Positions 1-8,370 are shown, counted from the first letter of the stretch. The stretch is DNA of 64,000 nucleotides from Allosediminivita pacifica (GCF_003054175.1 NZ_QBKN01000001.1:248001-312000); one strand, 5' to 3'. The notes: generated by a model not told the origin, from the letters alone. Made by a program: numbers and translations.

Positions 1-841
1 AGAGCAGCTGCGGGCCGTGCAGGCTGTCGGCGGCGACGACGACGGTACCGGCTTCGACCTGCCACGTCTCGCCGCTGTTCATGCTGACAAGCTCGACGCC
101 CGTGGCGCGGCCGTCCTCGTGCAGCACGCGGCGGCAGGCGGTGTCAGGCAGGATGCGGAACATGTCCTCGGGCTCGTCGACCATCTCGCCAAGGATGTGG
201 TCGGTGCCGTGGGTGATCACGCCATCCTCGGTGACCGTGTAGGCCAGTGGCATGGGCTGGACCTTGCGGTCCTCTGGGCGGCCCGGGTTGAACACTGCGC
301 CAAGCCGCGCGCGCATCTCTTCCGACCCCTTGTCGCCGGGGAAGGGATGCTTGTTGGCGCCAAGCAGGCTGTCGGCAAGCTGCAGGGCAGCTTCCATCTC
401 GTCGGGATCGATGAAGGAGATGCGTTCGGACTTGGAGGGATGCGGGCAACCGGAGGTCCACTGGACGCCCATGCCGCCGACCGAGGCCGCAGCGAAGCCG
501 GCAAAGGCCTTTTCGTCGGGGGTGTCGGTGTTGGCGAAGAAGAGCCCCGGACGGCGCTGAAGCGAGTGGTCGTGCTTGCCGGCCTTGCGGGCCTCCCATT
601 CCTCGCGCGTGATCGGCGCGTAGGTTTCGCCACGCCGCGGACCCTGCGCCATCAGTCGGGCGGCGGTGCGTTCGGCGTCCGAGAGCGTGTCGAAATGCTG
701 GCCCGTCCTGGCGGTGGCCTTCGGCCCGGCCTCGACCATCAGGATGCGGGCCTCGGGCCAGTCGCGGCGGATGATCCGGGCGTAGGTCGAGCCTGTTGGG
801 CCGCTGCCCACGATGACGACATCTGCGGATCGGGTGATCAT
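1..841 (-). CDS. GMC-family FAD oxidoreductase, pyranose-oxidase-like (3' part missing)
   Basis: Minus-strand gene starting with ATG at 841 and running off the left edge, so about 280 N-terminal residues are visible. Residues 8-18 (VVIVGSGPTGS) form a Rossmann dinucleotide-binding loop ending in a ...MVEAGP strand, as in GMC flavoproteins. Around residue 120 there is VGGMGVQWTSGCPHP, which matches the flavin-attachment-loop region of pyranose 2-oxidases (GGM..HWT). It probably oxidises a sugar hydroxyl, perhaps at C2 or C3 of a glycoside, but the catalytic C-terminus lies outside the window. It is divergent from a sugar isomerase/epimerase, and an A/T-rich operator lies 18 bp upstream. The family is fairly secure; the substrate is inferred only from context. 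Confidence 0.8.
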   Translation of the reverse strand, partial: MITRSADVVIVGSGPTGSTYARIIRRDWPEARILMVEAGPKATARTGQHFDTLSDAERTAARLMAQGPRRGETYAPITREEWEARKAGKHDHSLQRRPGLFFANTDTPDEKAFAGFAAASVGGMGVQWTSGCPHPSKSERISFIDPDEMEAALQLADSLLGANKHPFPGDKGSEEMRARLGAVFNPGRPEDRKVQPMPLAYTVTEDGVITHGTDHILGEMVDEPEDMFRILPDTACRRVLHEDGRATGVELVSMNSGETWQVEAGTVVVAADSLHGPQLL

Positions 842-858
842 TCTCGGCACTCCGGAGT

Positions 859-871
859 GTAAAATCTTTTC
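859..871. promoter_or_regulatory. RpiR-type operator, copy A
   Basis: GTAAAATCTTTTC, 18 bp before the GMC oxidoreductase start. It is one of eight related 13-mers found in pairs in four divergent intergenic regions of this locus. Assignment to the RpiR regulator encoded at 7437-8300 is inference. Confidence 0.6.
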
Positions 872-921
872 GTGTTGCGCCGCATGGGGGCGCTTGCTAG
901 CGTCAAAGTCAACATCAATGT

Positions 922-934
922 GTAAAATATTTTC
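922..934. promoter_or_regulatory. RpiR-type operator, copy B
   Basis: GTAAAATATTTTC, about 78 bp before the start of the sugar isomerase at 1012. It differs from copy A at one base, and the two copies are 63 bp apart. Confidence 0.6.
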
Positions 935-1011
935 GCGCCAGGGGCCTCCGGCGGATCGTGCCGAGGTCTGCCGCACAAGCTTTGCGCAAGGCAACAGAAG
1001 AGGGCTACAGC

Positions 1012-1926
1012 ATGGAATTCGGGACCAGCTCCTACAGTTTTCAAAAGCTCCTGAAGGCAGGGGACATCGGCATCGAGGGCGTCTTCGACCAGATCGCCGG
1101 CTCGGGCGGGACCCACATGGAACTCGCGACCCTGACCGTAGGTCCGGGGCTCGAGGACATGATGGACTACGACCTGTCCGGCGACGCCGAGACACGCAAG
1201 CGGCTTGAGGCCGCTTCGCGAGAGTCGGGCGTCACGCTGTCAGGAATGTGCATCCCGGCGTCGTTCATAGACGAGGACCGCGCCGCGCGCCGGGCGCAGA
1301 TCGACAGGGCCAAGCGCTACGTGGATCTCTGCGCCGACATGGGTGTGGGCTTTCTGCGCACCGACGTGGTGCCGTGGTCCATGCGGCCCGAAAGCTATGC
1401 CCAGGTCGAGGCGCTGTTCCCGGTGATCGTGGAGGGCTGCGCCGAGGTGGCAGACCATGCAGCCGCGCGGGGCGTGGTGGCCAGCATCGAGAACCACGGC
1501 TTTCTCATGAATGGCAGCGAACGCTGCCGCCGGCTCGTTCAGGCGGTGGACAGCCCGCATTTCCGCATGACGCTGGATATCGGCAATTTCCTCTGCGTTG
1601 ACGAGGACCCCTTCGTCGCGGTGAACAACTGCCTTGGCGTCGCGAGCTACATGCACGTGAAGGATTTCCTGGTGCGCAAGCATTACCCAGGGCCGGGCTG
1701 GCTCGAGACCTTGGGCGGACGGCATATCGTGGGAACGGTTTTCGGCTTTGGCGACGTGGAGACGCGCGCGATCGTGCGGCGCATCCTGCAATCCGGTTAC
1801 GACGGCTACGTCTCGCTCGAGTTCGAGGGCAACGAGCCGACGCTGATGGGCTGCGAAACGGGGCTGAAGAACGTGATCCGCATCTTCGACGAGGTGCGGG
1901 CCGAGCTGGCCTCAGAGGCGGCGTAG
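1012..1926 (+). CDS. Sugar phosphate isomerase/epimerase family TIM-barrel protein
   Basis: 304-residue xylose-isomerase-like TIM barrel. Typical metal-ligand strands are visible: ASIENHG (about residue 160), TLDIGN (about 188), MHVKD (about 213) and SLEFEGNEP (about 268). The start at 1012 is chosen because AGAGG lies just upstream; an in-frame ATG at 958 would add 18 residues of poor quality and leave no ribosome site. Members of this family isomerise or epimerise sugars, and some cleave 3-keto-glycosides by elimination. The gene is divergent from the pyranose-oxidase-like gene, which fits an oxidase plus isomerase/eliminase pair. Its 3' end overlaps the convergent second isomerase gene by 15 bp. 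Confidence 0.8.
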   Translation: MEFGTSSYSFQKLLKAGDIGIEGVFDQIAGSGGTHMELATLTVGPGLEDMMDYDLSGDAETRKRLEAASRESGVTLSGMCIPASFIDEDRAARRAQIDRAKRYVDLCADMGVGFLRTDVVPWSMRPESYAQVEALFPVIVEGCAEVADHAAARGVVASIENHGFLMNGSERCRRLVQAVDSPHFRMTLDIGNFLCVDEDPFVAVNNCLGVASYMHVKDFLVRKHYPGPGWLETLGGRHIVGTVFGFGDVETRAIVRRILQSGYDGYVSLEFEGNEPTLMGCETGLKNVIRIFDEVRAELASEAA

Positions 1927-2736
1927 CCTTTCGACGCGGGCGCGGATGTCGGCAAGACGCGCGCGCCCGCCGCCGGGCACCTCGACCGAGGCCCAGCCGC
2001 TGTAGCCGACGCCGCGCAGGGCGGCGTTAATCGCGGCCCAGTCGCAATCGCCCTCGCCAAGTTCCACGTCGAAGCCCTTCCATGGGCCCTTGGCATCCAT
2101 CCTGGTGCGGCTGTATTCCTTGATGTCCACGCGCATGATGCGGGGGCCGAGCGCCTCGATCCAGTCGGTCGGATAGCCGTTCCTGAGGATGTTGCCGAGG
2201 TCGAGATACCAGCCCAACAGCGGGTGATCGAAGCGGTCGAGCAGCGCCGCCGCTTCGAGCGGGCTGAGCAGGAAGTTGTTCCAGACGTTCTCCAGCGCGA
2301 TGGCCACGCCGGTGCGTTCCGCCTCGGGCAGAAGGGTCTCCAGCGCGGCGGTGGCGCGGTCCATGGCGGTGGCATAGCTGACCTCGGGGGTCACGGCGCC
2401 GGGTACCAGAAGGACGGTCTGCGCGCCGATGGTCTTGGCGGTCTCCAGCGCCTCGGTCATGCCCCGCAGCCCCGCGGCGCGGGTGTCCGCGTCGTTGGAG
2501 GTCAGCGGGTGGCTCCAGTGGCGCGCGTTCACGACGCCGGGCAGGGCCACGCCGCTGTCGGCGCTGGCGCGTGTCAGGGCATCGAGCGGCAGGTCGGTCG
2601 GGGCGTCGATCTCGACCCCGTCGAAGCCCAGCTCGGCGAGCAGGGCGAAGGTGCCGGCGATGTCGAGGTCGGGGGCGTCGATCATGCCCCACTTCAGGCT
2701 GATCCGGGCGAAGGGCAGGTTGGTCGCGTCTGGCAT
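1912..2736 (-). CDS. Second sugar phosphate isomerase/epimerase TIM-barrel protein
   Basis: 274 residues (MPDATNLPFARISLKWG...), also an AP-endonuclease-2/xylose-isomerase fold. The strands ALENVWNNF, YLDLGNILR, MRVDIKEY and WASVEVPGG supply the expected Glu, Asp, His/Lys and Glu positions. It is convergent with the isomerase at 1012-1926 and clearly diverged from it, so this is not a recent tandem duplication. Its promoter region is shared with ridA-nagB and contains two copies of the A/T-rich operator. Hydroxypyruvate isomerase and hexulose-epimerase activities are possible; the exact reaction cannot be read from sequence. Confidence 0.8.
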   Translation of the reverse strand: MPDATNLPFARISLKWGMIDAPDLDIAGTFALLAELGFDGVEIDAPTDLPLDALTRASADSGVALPGVVNARHWSHPLTSNDADTRAAGLRGMTEALETAKTIGAQTVLLVPGAVTPEVSYATAMDRATAALETLLPEAERTGVAIALENVWNNFLLSPLEAAALLDRFDHPLLGWYLDLGNILRNGYPTDWIEALGPRIMRVDIKEYSRTRMDAKGPWKGFDVELGEGDCDWAAINAALRGVGYSGWASVEVPGGGRARLADIRARVERLRRL

Positions 2737-2762
2737 CTGGTCCGTCTTCTTGGGAGATTTTC

Positions 2763-2775
2763 GTAAATCAGTTTC
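2763..2775. promoter_or_regulatory. RpiR-type operator, copy C
   Basis: GTAAATCAGTTTC, 27 bp upstream of the minus-strand isomerase start at 2736. It is a weaker match than copies D and E but keeps the outer G, AAAT and TTTC. Confidence 0.5.
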
Positions 2776-2836
2776 ATAAATCCGCCAACTTGGCGAGGAA
2801 TCTCTTGCTCATCGCAGGTATTCACGACACAAAAAA

Positions 2837-2849
2837 GAAAATCAATTTC
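2837..2849. promoter_or_regulatory. RpiR-type operator, copy D
   Basis: GAAAATCAATTTC, ending 15 bp before the ridA ATG, with the ribosome site (GTGGAG) immediately after it. Confidence 0.6.
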
Positions 2850-2863
2850 GTGGAGCCTGCAAC

Positions 2864-3262
2864 ATGACCATTCCCGGGATCACCCGTCTCGATGCCGCCG
2901 AAGCACAGGCAGGCGGGCAGGAACGTCCCTTTTCCAAGGCCGTGCGCGGCGGGGATTTCGTCTTTGTCTCGGGCCAGGTGCCCACGCGCGACGGCGAGGT
3001 CGTGCACGGCAACATCGCCACGCAGACCGAGGTGGTGATCGAGAACCTCAAGGAGGTTCTGGCGCTGGCGGGCTGCACGCTCGAACATGTGGTGAAGGTC
3101 GGGGTCTGGCTGGACGACGCACGGGACTTCTCGTCCTTCAACGCGGTCTTCAAGAAGCACTTCAGCATCGCGCCGCCCGCCCGCTCGACGGTGGAATCGC
3201 CGCTGATGGTCGATGCCAAGGTCGAGATGGACGTGGTCGCCTACTGTCCGCAGAACGGTTGA
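2864..3262 (+). CDS. ridA: RidA/YjgF family enamine/imine deaminase
   Basis: 132 residues, the usual length of the family. It has the RidA hallmarks FVSGQVP, the ATQTEVVIENLKEVLALAG helix and the C-terminal PPARSTVES plus DVVAYC. RidA proteins hydrolyse reactive 2-aminoacrylate and other imines released by PLP enzymes. GTGGAG precedes the ATG. nagB follows after 4 bp, so the two are co-transcribed and probably translationally coupled. In this locus it may deal with imines from NagB or from the D-threonine-aldolase-like enzyme. The conserved Arg of the active site is present in the ARSTVE segment. Confidence 0.88.
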   Translation: MTIPGITRLDAAEAQAGGQERPFSKAVRGGDFVFVSGQVPTRDGEVVHGNIATQTEVVIENLKEVLALAGCTLEHVVKVGVWLDDARDFSSFNAVFKKHFSIAPPARSTVESPLMVDAKVEMDVVAYCPQNG

Positions 3263-3266
3263 TCGC

Positions 3267-4028
3267 GTGAAGATCCTGATCCTCGACGATGCGGAGGCGG
3301 TCTCGGCCCGCGCGGCGGGGGAGATCGCATCGCAGCTTTCGGCAAAGCCCGCCTCGGTGCTGGGGCTTGCGACGGGCGGCACGATGGAGGCGGTCTATGA
3401 ACAGTTGATCGCGCTGCATCGGGACGGGCGGGCGAGCTTTGCCGGCGCGACAAGCTTCAATCTCGATGAATACGTGGGACTGGCTGGCGACCACCCCTGT
3501 TCCTACCGCCACTACATGGCGCAGAAGCTGTTCGATCATATCGACATCGCGCCGGGTGCCGCGCATCTGCCGCTTGGCGAGGCCGAGGATCCTGCGGCCG
3601 AGGCGGAACGCTACGAGGCGGCCGTCGCCGCGGCTGGCGACATCGACCTGCAGCTTCTGGGGCTTGGGCTGAACGGGCATATCGGTTTCAACGAACCGAC
3701 CTCGAGCCTTGCCTCGATCACCCGGCTGAAGACGCTGGAGCGGTCGACGCGCGAGGCCAACAGCCGCTATTTCCCCGAGGGGGAAGAGCCGCCGCGGCTG
3801 GCGATCACCATGGGGATCGGGACGATCATGCGGGCCCGCGAGGTGCTTCTGGTGGCCACCGGCGAAGCCAAGGCGCGCGCCGTGGCGCAGGTCATCGAGG
3901 GGCCGATCTCGGCCCGCTGGCCCGGCAGCATCCTTCAGATGCACCGTCAGGCGACGGTGCTGCTGGATCGCGCGGCGGCGTCGGAACTGGAGCTGCTGGA
4001 CTACTACCTCGACGTTCACCCGGCCTGA
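3267..4028 (+). CDS. nagB: Glucosamine-6-phosphate deaminase
   Basis: 253 residues from a GTG start (VKILILDDAEAV...). NagB converts glucosamine-6-phosphate to fructose-6-phosphate and ammonia. Diagnostic motifs are LATGGTMEAVYEQL near residue 35, SFNLDEYVGL near 65 (catalytic Asp) and GLGLNGHIGFNEP near 131 (the His general acid and Glu). The length and the NGH variant match the short, non-allosteric Bacillus-like class rather than the 266-residue E. coli enzyme. It sits 4 bp after ridA. The reading frame stays open further upstream inside ridA, but the GTG is the coherent start. It completes a nagA-kinase-nagB pathway with the genes at 15688-17735. Confidence 0.92.
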   Translation: MKILILDDAEAVSARAAGEIASQLSAKPASVLGLATGGTMEAVYEQLIALHRDGRASFAGATSFNLDEYVGLAGDHPCSYRHYMAQKLFDHIDIAPGAAHLPLGEAEDPAAEAERYEAAVAAAGDIDLQLLGLGLNGHIGFNEPTSSLASITRLKTLERSTREANSRYFPEGEEPPRLAITMGIGTIMRAREVLLVATGEAKARAVAQVIEGPISARWPGSILQMHRQATVLLDRAAASELELLDYYLDVHPA

Positions 4029-4750
4029 GCCGAGAGGATCCGCTTCAACTCGGCCACCGTCGCGGCATCGGTGCGGCGGGCGCCCTCGGGGTGAAAGCCG
4101 AGGTGGGTCAGGGTTGCGGGGCCGGGATCGGGTTTCGAGGCCGAGGCATGTACTTCGGCCGGGTCGAGCGCCGACAGCAGGCAGGGCAGGGTGACGGGAT
4201 TGATCCCCGCGCCCGGCATCACCGTCAGCCGGCTGGCCGCGTGGCGCATCATCTCGGCCAGCCGTGCCGTGCCCTCAGGGGCAGAAGTGGCCCTACCGGA
4301 ACTGAGCACGCGGCGTATGCCGAGGTCCGCTGCAAGGTCGAGCGCGGCCAGCGGATCGTCCACCACGTCGATGCAGCGGTGCAGGGTGATATCCATGTCA
4401 CCTGCGGCGATCGCCAGCCGTTCCAGCGTGGGTGCGTCAAGCAAGGTGCCCGTCCCGGTCGTCCTCGTGGCGCCGATGACGACGCCTGCCAGACCGGCCT
4501 GCGCGGCCGCGGCGATTTCGGCCTCCATCATGGCGATCTCGTCGCGGCTCCAGTCGAAGCCGCCCGCGCGGGGCCGGATCATGGCGAGGACGGGCACCGG
4601 GGCGCGGGCCGCGTGGCTCATCAACCCCACCGACGGCGTAAGCCCGCCGAGCGCCAGTGCGGAACAGAGTTCGATCCGGTCGGCACCGCCCGCGATGGCG
4701 ACCTTTAGCCCCTCGGCGCTGTCGACACAGATTTCCAAGGTACGGGTCAT
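4016..4750 (-). CDS. cutC: CutC family TIM-barrel protein
   Basis: 244 residues beginning MTRTLEICVDSAEGL. It has the CutC signature series ADRIELCSALALGGLTPS, VLAMIRPRAGGF, GVVIGA, ITLHRCIDV, RVLSSGRA and VMPGAGINP, and a C-terminal EVHASA. CutC is usually annotated as copper homeostasis, but its biochemical role is unsettled. Here it is the last gene of an rpiR-M81-MFS-cutC run inside an amino-sugar locus, which points to sugar metabolism. ATG overlaps the MFS stop by 4 bp. The 3' end overlaps the convergent nagB by 13 bp. Confidence 0.88.
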   Translation of the reverse strand: MTRTLEICVDSAEGLKVAIAGGADRIELCSALALGGLTPSVGLMSHAARAPVPVLAMIRPRAGGFDWSRDEIAMMEAEIAAAAQAGLAGVVIGATRTTGTGTLLDAPTLERLAIAAGDMDITLHRCIDVVDDPLAALDLAADLGIRRVLSSGRATSAPEGTARLAEMMRHAASRLTVMPGAGINPVTLPCLLSALDPAEVHASASKPDPGPATLTHLGFHPEGARRTDAATVAELKRILSAQAG

Positions 4751-5970
4751 GTCGGGTCCTCGGCCAGGGCGATGGGGTGAAAGCGTTCCATGATCAGCAG
4801 TCCCAGCGCCCCGGCAAGCCCCGTCACGATGCCCATGACCGCGACGGTGGAATAGCCGGCGAAATGCGTCCCGAGGCCGAAAAGCCCGGCGGCGATGGCG
4901 CCCGCCAGGAACAGGTTCAGCGAGATCAGCGAGGCCGAGAGGCCGGGCCGGTCGGAGATGAGCTCTTGCAGATAGCCGAGTGGCAGTGTGATGAGCGCCG
5001 AGGCAGCTGTCCCGCCGAGAAAGGCGCCGGCGATGATCATCCAGGGTGCCGTGGCCAGCGCGATCACCCCGAGGTAGCCGGTGTATAGCCCCATGGCGAC
5101 GGCGAGCACCGTGACCGTGGCGATGCGCCGGGTGACCTGCGCCCAGACCAGCAGGAAGACCAGCTCCATCCCCGCGACGATGCCGACCGTGATGCCCACA
5201 TCCGCCGTGGTGCCGCCCGCGCGCCCCGTCATGATCAGGGGCATGACGGCGGCATGCACATGGATCGCCGAGGTGATGGCGGCGGTGCCCAGAACGCGCA
5301 GCGTGACCGCGGGGCGCATCAGCAGGCCGAAGGCCGCGGGCAGGGACACGCGCGGCGGACGGCGGGCCGGATCGCCGCTGCCGCCCCGCGGCATGCGCAG
5401 GGCGATGATGACCAGCGCAGCGCCTGCGGCCAAGGCCGCCACGGCAAAGGCCGGCAGCATGGAGCCTGCGCCCGCGAGAGCAAAACCGAGCACCCCCGGC
5501 ACGAGGATCCAGGCGGCCGAGACCATGCCGCGCAGCACCGAGGAGAGGCCCATGCGGTCGGCGGTGGGCAGGTCCTCGGAAAAGACGCGCCCCGCGGCGA
5601 AGAGCATGGGGGTGAGCCCGCCGAAGACCGAGACCGGCACGAGCAGGGCGAGGACAAAGACCGTCGCGTTCGGAAAGAAGAAGATCGCGGAATAGCCCGC
5701 CATGCCGGTCGCCGCGAGCCACATGAGCAATCGCCGGTAACCCGAGTCGCGGTCGGCAAGCGTGCCGAGCCAGACCGAGGCCAGCACGTTGACCACGGCG
5801 GCGCTCAGCGTCAGCGCCGAGAAGGCGCCGTCGCTCAGCCCCAGTTCGCGTATCGCCACGACGGACTTGTAGGGCGCGGTCGAGGCCGCGGCGATGCCGC
5901 AGCAGAAGACCGCCATGGCGCAGGCGCGCAGGCCCGCCGAGGCGCGAAGGCTCCGGATCAGGTCGAACAT
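4747..5970 (-). CDS. MFS transporter
   Basis: 407 residues, very hydrophobic, with about 12 predicted membrane segments. The loop-2 MFS motif appears in degenerate form as WLGTLADRDSGYRR near residue 68. A central hydrophilic loop (RMPRGGSGDPARRPPRVS) separates the two six-helix halves. It is probably an inner-membrane sugar or sugar-derivative carrier of the general MFS class. The stop overlaps the cutC start (ATGA), and the ATG lies 6 bp after the stop of the M81 gene upstream, so it belongs to that operon. Substrate and direction (import or efflux) cannot be told. Confidence 0.8.
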   Translation of the reverse strand: MFDLIRSLRASAGLRACAMAVFCCGIAAASTAPYKSVVAIRELGLSDGAFSALTLSAAVVNVLASVWLGTLADRDSGYRRLLMWLAATGMAGYSAIFFFPNATVFVLALLVPVSVFGGLTPMLFAAGRVFSEDLPTADRMGLSSVLRGMVSAAWILVPGVLGFALAGAGSMLPAFAVAALAAGAALVIIALRMPRGGSGDPARRPPRVSLPAAFGLLMRPAVTLRVLGTAAITSAIHVHAAVMPLIMTGRAGGTTADVGITVGIVAGMELVFLLVWAQVTRRIATVTVLAVAMGLYTGYLGVIALATAPWMIIAGAFLGGTAASALITLPLGYLQELISDRPGLSASLISLNLFLAGAIAAGLFGLGTHFAGYSTVAVMGIVTGLAGALGLLIMERFHPIALAEDPT

Positions 5971-5976
5971 GGCGCG

Positions 5977-7419
5977 TCAGGCGCGCGCGGAGCGGACCGG
6001 GGCCGGGGTGAAGGTCGCGTCGGGCTCCCAAGGGTAGATGCCGGGGGCGCGATGCAGGCTTGCCAGCTGCGGGATGTCCTGGTTCACGACGCCCTCGGTC
6101 AGGGCCATGAGGTTGGGGTTTGCGATGGGCGCGAGGTCGGGCGACAGGTAGCCCGACTTGACCACCAGCAGGCCGACGCCGCGCGGGTTGAGGCCCAGAA
6201 GCTCGAAGTCCGCGAAGTTATGATAGGGACGGCGGCGCGCGGCAAGCACCACGGTGATGCCGCCGGTGCGGACTACGGCCTGCGCAAAGGCACCGCCGTC
6301 GCCCTCCACAAGCGTAAGGACCGAGACGCGGGCCGTGGCCGAGACGCCGGAAGGATCGAGACTGGCACCGATGCTCAGGTCGAGCTCGGCACCGACGCCT
6401 GCGGCAAAGCAGGCGTCGACCGCGGGGCGGTCGGTGATGCCGGCGATCAGAGCGTCCTGCCAGTCCCGCTCGATCAGCGCCTTCAGCACAAGCCCGTTGT
6501 CTCCGACCCCGCCGCCGGTGGGATTGTCGCCGCTTTCCGCGAGGATCACCGGCGCGGTGGTGGCCCTTGCCGCCATGTCGAGCATCTCGTCCAGCGTGCC
6601 TGTCACGGGGCCGAAGGCGAAGGCGCCGCGCGCCTCCCAGTAGGCCCGGGCAAGATCGCGGGCGACGGCCTCGGCCTCGGCTGCGTCGGTGGCGGTCACG
6701 ACCGCGGCGGCGGTGCCGCGGGGTTCGTCCGCCCAGACGTAGCCGACCATCTGGTCGGCGGACCAGATGCCGGGGCGTTTGTCGTGACCGGGCAGGGCGG
6801 CGTAGAGCGATTTCGCCGGTTCATCCTCGGTCGAGGAGCGTTCGCCGGGCATCAGGACAGGGATCTTCGCCCAGGTCACGAAGGGTTTTTCACCCGTTCG
6901 CAGGCAGCGCAGGAGCATTTCCCAGGCGCGTGTCATTGTCTCGGCCACGTCGATATGCGGCGCGGTGCGGTAGGCGGCGAACATGTCGATCTGGTCGACG
7001 ATGCGCTGGCTGACGTTGCCGTGCAGGTCGTAGCTGACAGCGATCGGCATCTCGGGGCCCACCAGATCGCGCACCGCCTTGATCCAGTCGCCCTCGGCGT
7101 CCCACATGCCGTCCACGTGCATGGCGCCATGCATGGCAAGGTAGACCCCGTCGACCGGCAACGAGGCCTCGAGACGCGAGAGCAAGTCGGCCTTCAGCGT
7201 CTCGTAGGTCTCGCGCTCCACCGGGCCGCCGGGCACGGCGCGGGCGTGCAGAAGGGGCAGCACCTGCACATCCTCGCGGGGCAGGAAGCCGAAGTAGTCC
7301 GACGCTGCCAGCGCCTCGCCGCGCATGACCGCGAAATCGGCCTCGCGGATCAGGACGGGGTTGTAGGTCGAGCATTCGGTGTGGATGCCGCCGACGGCGA
7401 TCCGGTGGGTCTTGGTCAT
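5977..7419 (-). CDS. M81 (MlrC-type) metallopeptidase family protein
   Basis: 480 residues, the standard two-domain length of the DUF1485/MlrC_C family. The N-terminal GGIHTECSTYNP gives the family H-TE-x-NP motif. LAMHGAMHVDG (about residue 93) and SYDLHGNVS (about 125) supply the likely zinc ligands. LAESGDNPTGGGVGDNG is the conserved Asp-Asn-Pro-Gly-Gly-Gly region of the C-terminal domain. MlrC opens linearised microcystin, a peptide with D- and beta-amino acids; most relatives have unknown substrates. It lies 18 bp after rpiR and just before the MFS gene. A second family member is at 17797-19305 in the same regulon. Confidence 0.86.
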   Translation of the reverse strand: MTKTHRIAVGGIHTECSTYNPVLIREADFAVMRGEALAASDYFGFLPREDVQVLPLLHARAVPGGPVERETYETLKADLLSRLEASLPVDGVYLAMHGAMHVDGMWDAEGDWIKAVRDLVGPEMPIAVSYDLHGNVSQRIVDQIDMFAAYRTAPHIDVAETMTRAWEMLLRCLRTGEKPFVTWAKIPVLMPGERSSTEDEPAKSLYAALPGHDKRPGIWSADQMVGYVWADEPRGTAAAVVTATDAAEAEAVARDLARAYWEARGAFAFGPVTGTLDEMLDMAARATTAPVILAESGDNPTGGGVGDNGLVLKALIERDWQDALIAGITDRPAVDACFAAGVGAELDLSIGASLDPSGVSATARVSVLTLVEGDGGAFAQAVVRTGGITVVLAARRRPYHNFADFELLGLNPRGVGLLVVKSGYLSPDLAPIANPNLMALTEGVVNQDIPQLASLHRAPGIYPWEPDATFTPAPVRSARA

Positions 7420-7436
7420 GGAAGGGGTCCTTCGGG

Positions 7437-8300
7437 TCAGTCGCCCAGGAGCTGGCTGTCGTCACCGTCGCGATGGCGGATCAGGCTTTCCTTGATGCGG
7501 CGCAGCGTGGCGGCGGTGGCCGTGCGGTCCGCGTAGGCGACAAGGTTGGCAAGGATATCGACCACGGCGAGCATGGCGTATCGGGTGGAGGTCGGGCGGA
7601 AGATGTTCTCGCCCTCGGGAAGATCGACGGCCAGCACCAGGTCGGCGGCCTGCGCCACGGGCGAGCCGGACTGCGTCAGTGCGATGGTCGTGGCGCCCTG
7701 GGCGCGGGCCAGTTCGAAAGAGGTGACAAGCTCGGCGTTGCGCCCCGAAAAGGACGAGCCAATCACTAGGTCCTCGCGGTTCAGGGCCGAGGCCAGCATC
7801 ATCTGCATGCCGTGGTCGGTCGAGGTCGTGATGCGGCAGCCGAGCCGGAACAGGCGGTTCTGCAACTCACCCACGATCATCGAGGAATTGCCGCCCGAGC
7901 CGAAGGCATAGGTCATCTCGGCCCCAGACAGCAGCGCCGCGGCCTTTTCCATGGCTGCCATGTCGAGCGCCTCGTGCATCATGAAGAGCGCCTTCTGCGC
8001 CTTGGTCACGATGTCCTCGGCCACCTCGGATGGGGTCGATGTCCGGGCCTCGGGGCGCAGGTAGCGCGAGCCCACGTAGTTCGACTTGGCCAGGTTCACC
8101 TTGAAGTCGGAGAAGGAGTTGCAGCCGAGCCTGCGGCAGAAGCGCGTCACCGTCGGCGGCGAGACCTCGGCCCTTGCGGCGAGGTCGGTGATCGAGGCAT
8201 TGGTGGCAAAGTCGATGTCCGCCTGGACGATGTCCGCGAGCCGTTGTTCCGACTGGGAGAGCTTGAGCCCCTCCTGCATCAGTGTCGCGAAGATATCCAT
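7437..8300 (-). CDS. RpiR/MurR-family transcriptional regulator
   Basis: 287 residues. The N-terminal HTH_6 domain (residues about 1-77, SQSEQRLADIVQ ... SPPTVTRFCRRLGCNSFSDFK) is followed by a SIS sugar-phosphate-sensing domain (about 125-255: YAFGSGGNSSMI, VIGSSFSGRNAELV, ALTQSGSPVAQAADLVLAV). Such proteins usually repress amino-sugar or sugar-phosphate catabolic genes and are relieved by a phosphosugar. It is the first gene of rpiR-M81-MFS-cutC and is divergent from the NTF2-like gene. A perfect operator palindrome at 8358-8370 indicates autoregulation. It is likely to control all eight operator copies in the window, a role like the NagQ-type regulators described in other proteobacteria (by analogy only). 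Confidence 0.9.
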   Translation of the reverse strand: MDIFATLMQEGLKLSQSEQRLADIVQADIDFATNASITDLAARAEVSPPTVTRFCRRLGCNSFSDFKVNLAKSNYVGSRYLRPEARTSTPSEVAEDIVTKAQKALFMMHEALDMAAMEKAAALLSGAEMTYAFGSGGNSSMIVGELQNRLFRLGCRITTSTDHGMQMMLASALNREDLVIGSSFSGRNAELVTSFELARAQGATTIALTQSGSPVAQAADLVLAVDLPEGENIFRPTSTRYAMLAVVDILANLVAYADRTATAATLRRIKESLIRHRDGDDSQLLGD

Positions 8301-8357
8301 GGCCCCATCCTCTCACGGGTCTTCGGGGTTCGGGAAGGGGCGCAGGCCCGCATTTCC

Positions 8358-8370
8358 GAAAATCATTTTC
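8358..8370. promoter_or_regulatory. RpiR-type operator, copy E (perfect palindrome)
   Basis: GAAAATCATTTTC, a perfect 6+1+6 palindrome 58 bp upstream of the rpiR start. It is the best copy in the window and is taken as the consensus. Confidence 0.7.

Noticed and set aside
3661-3699. NGH in place of DGH in the NagB active-site loop as a possible inactivating change
   Set aside because: The Asn form is normal in the short Bacillus-like NagB class, so it is no sign of decay.
5254-7536. A 760-codon plus-strand frame
   Set aside because: Antisense to the MFS and M81 genes; the product is His/Gly/Arg/Asp-rich without any domain.
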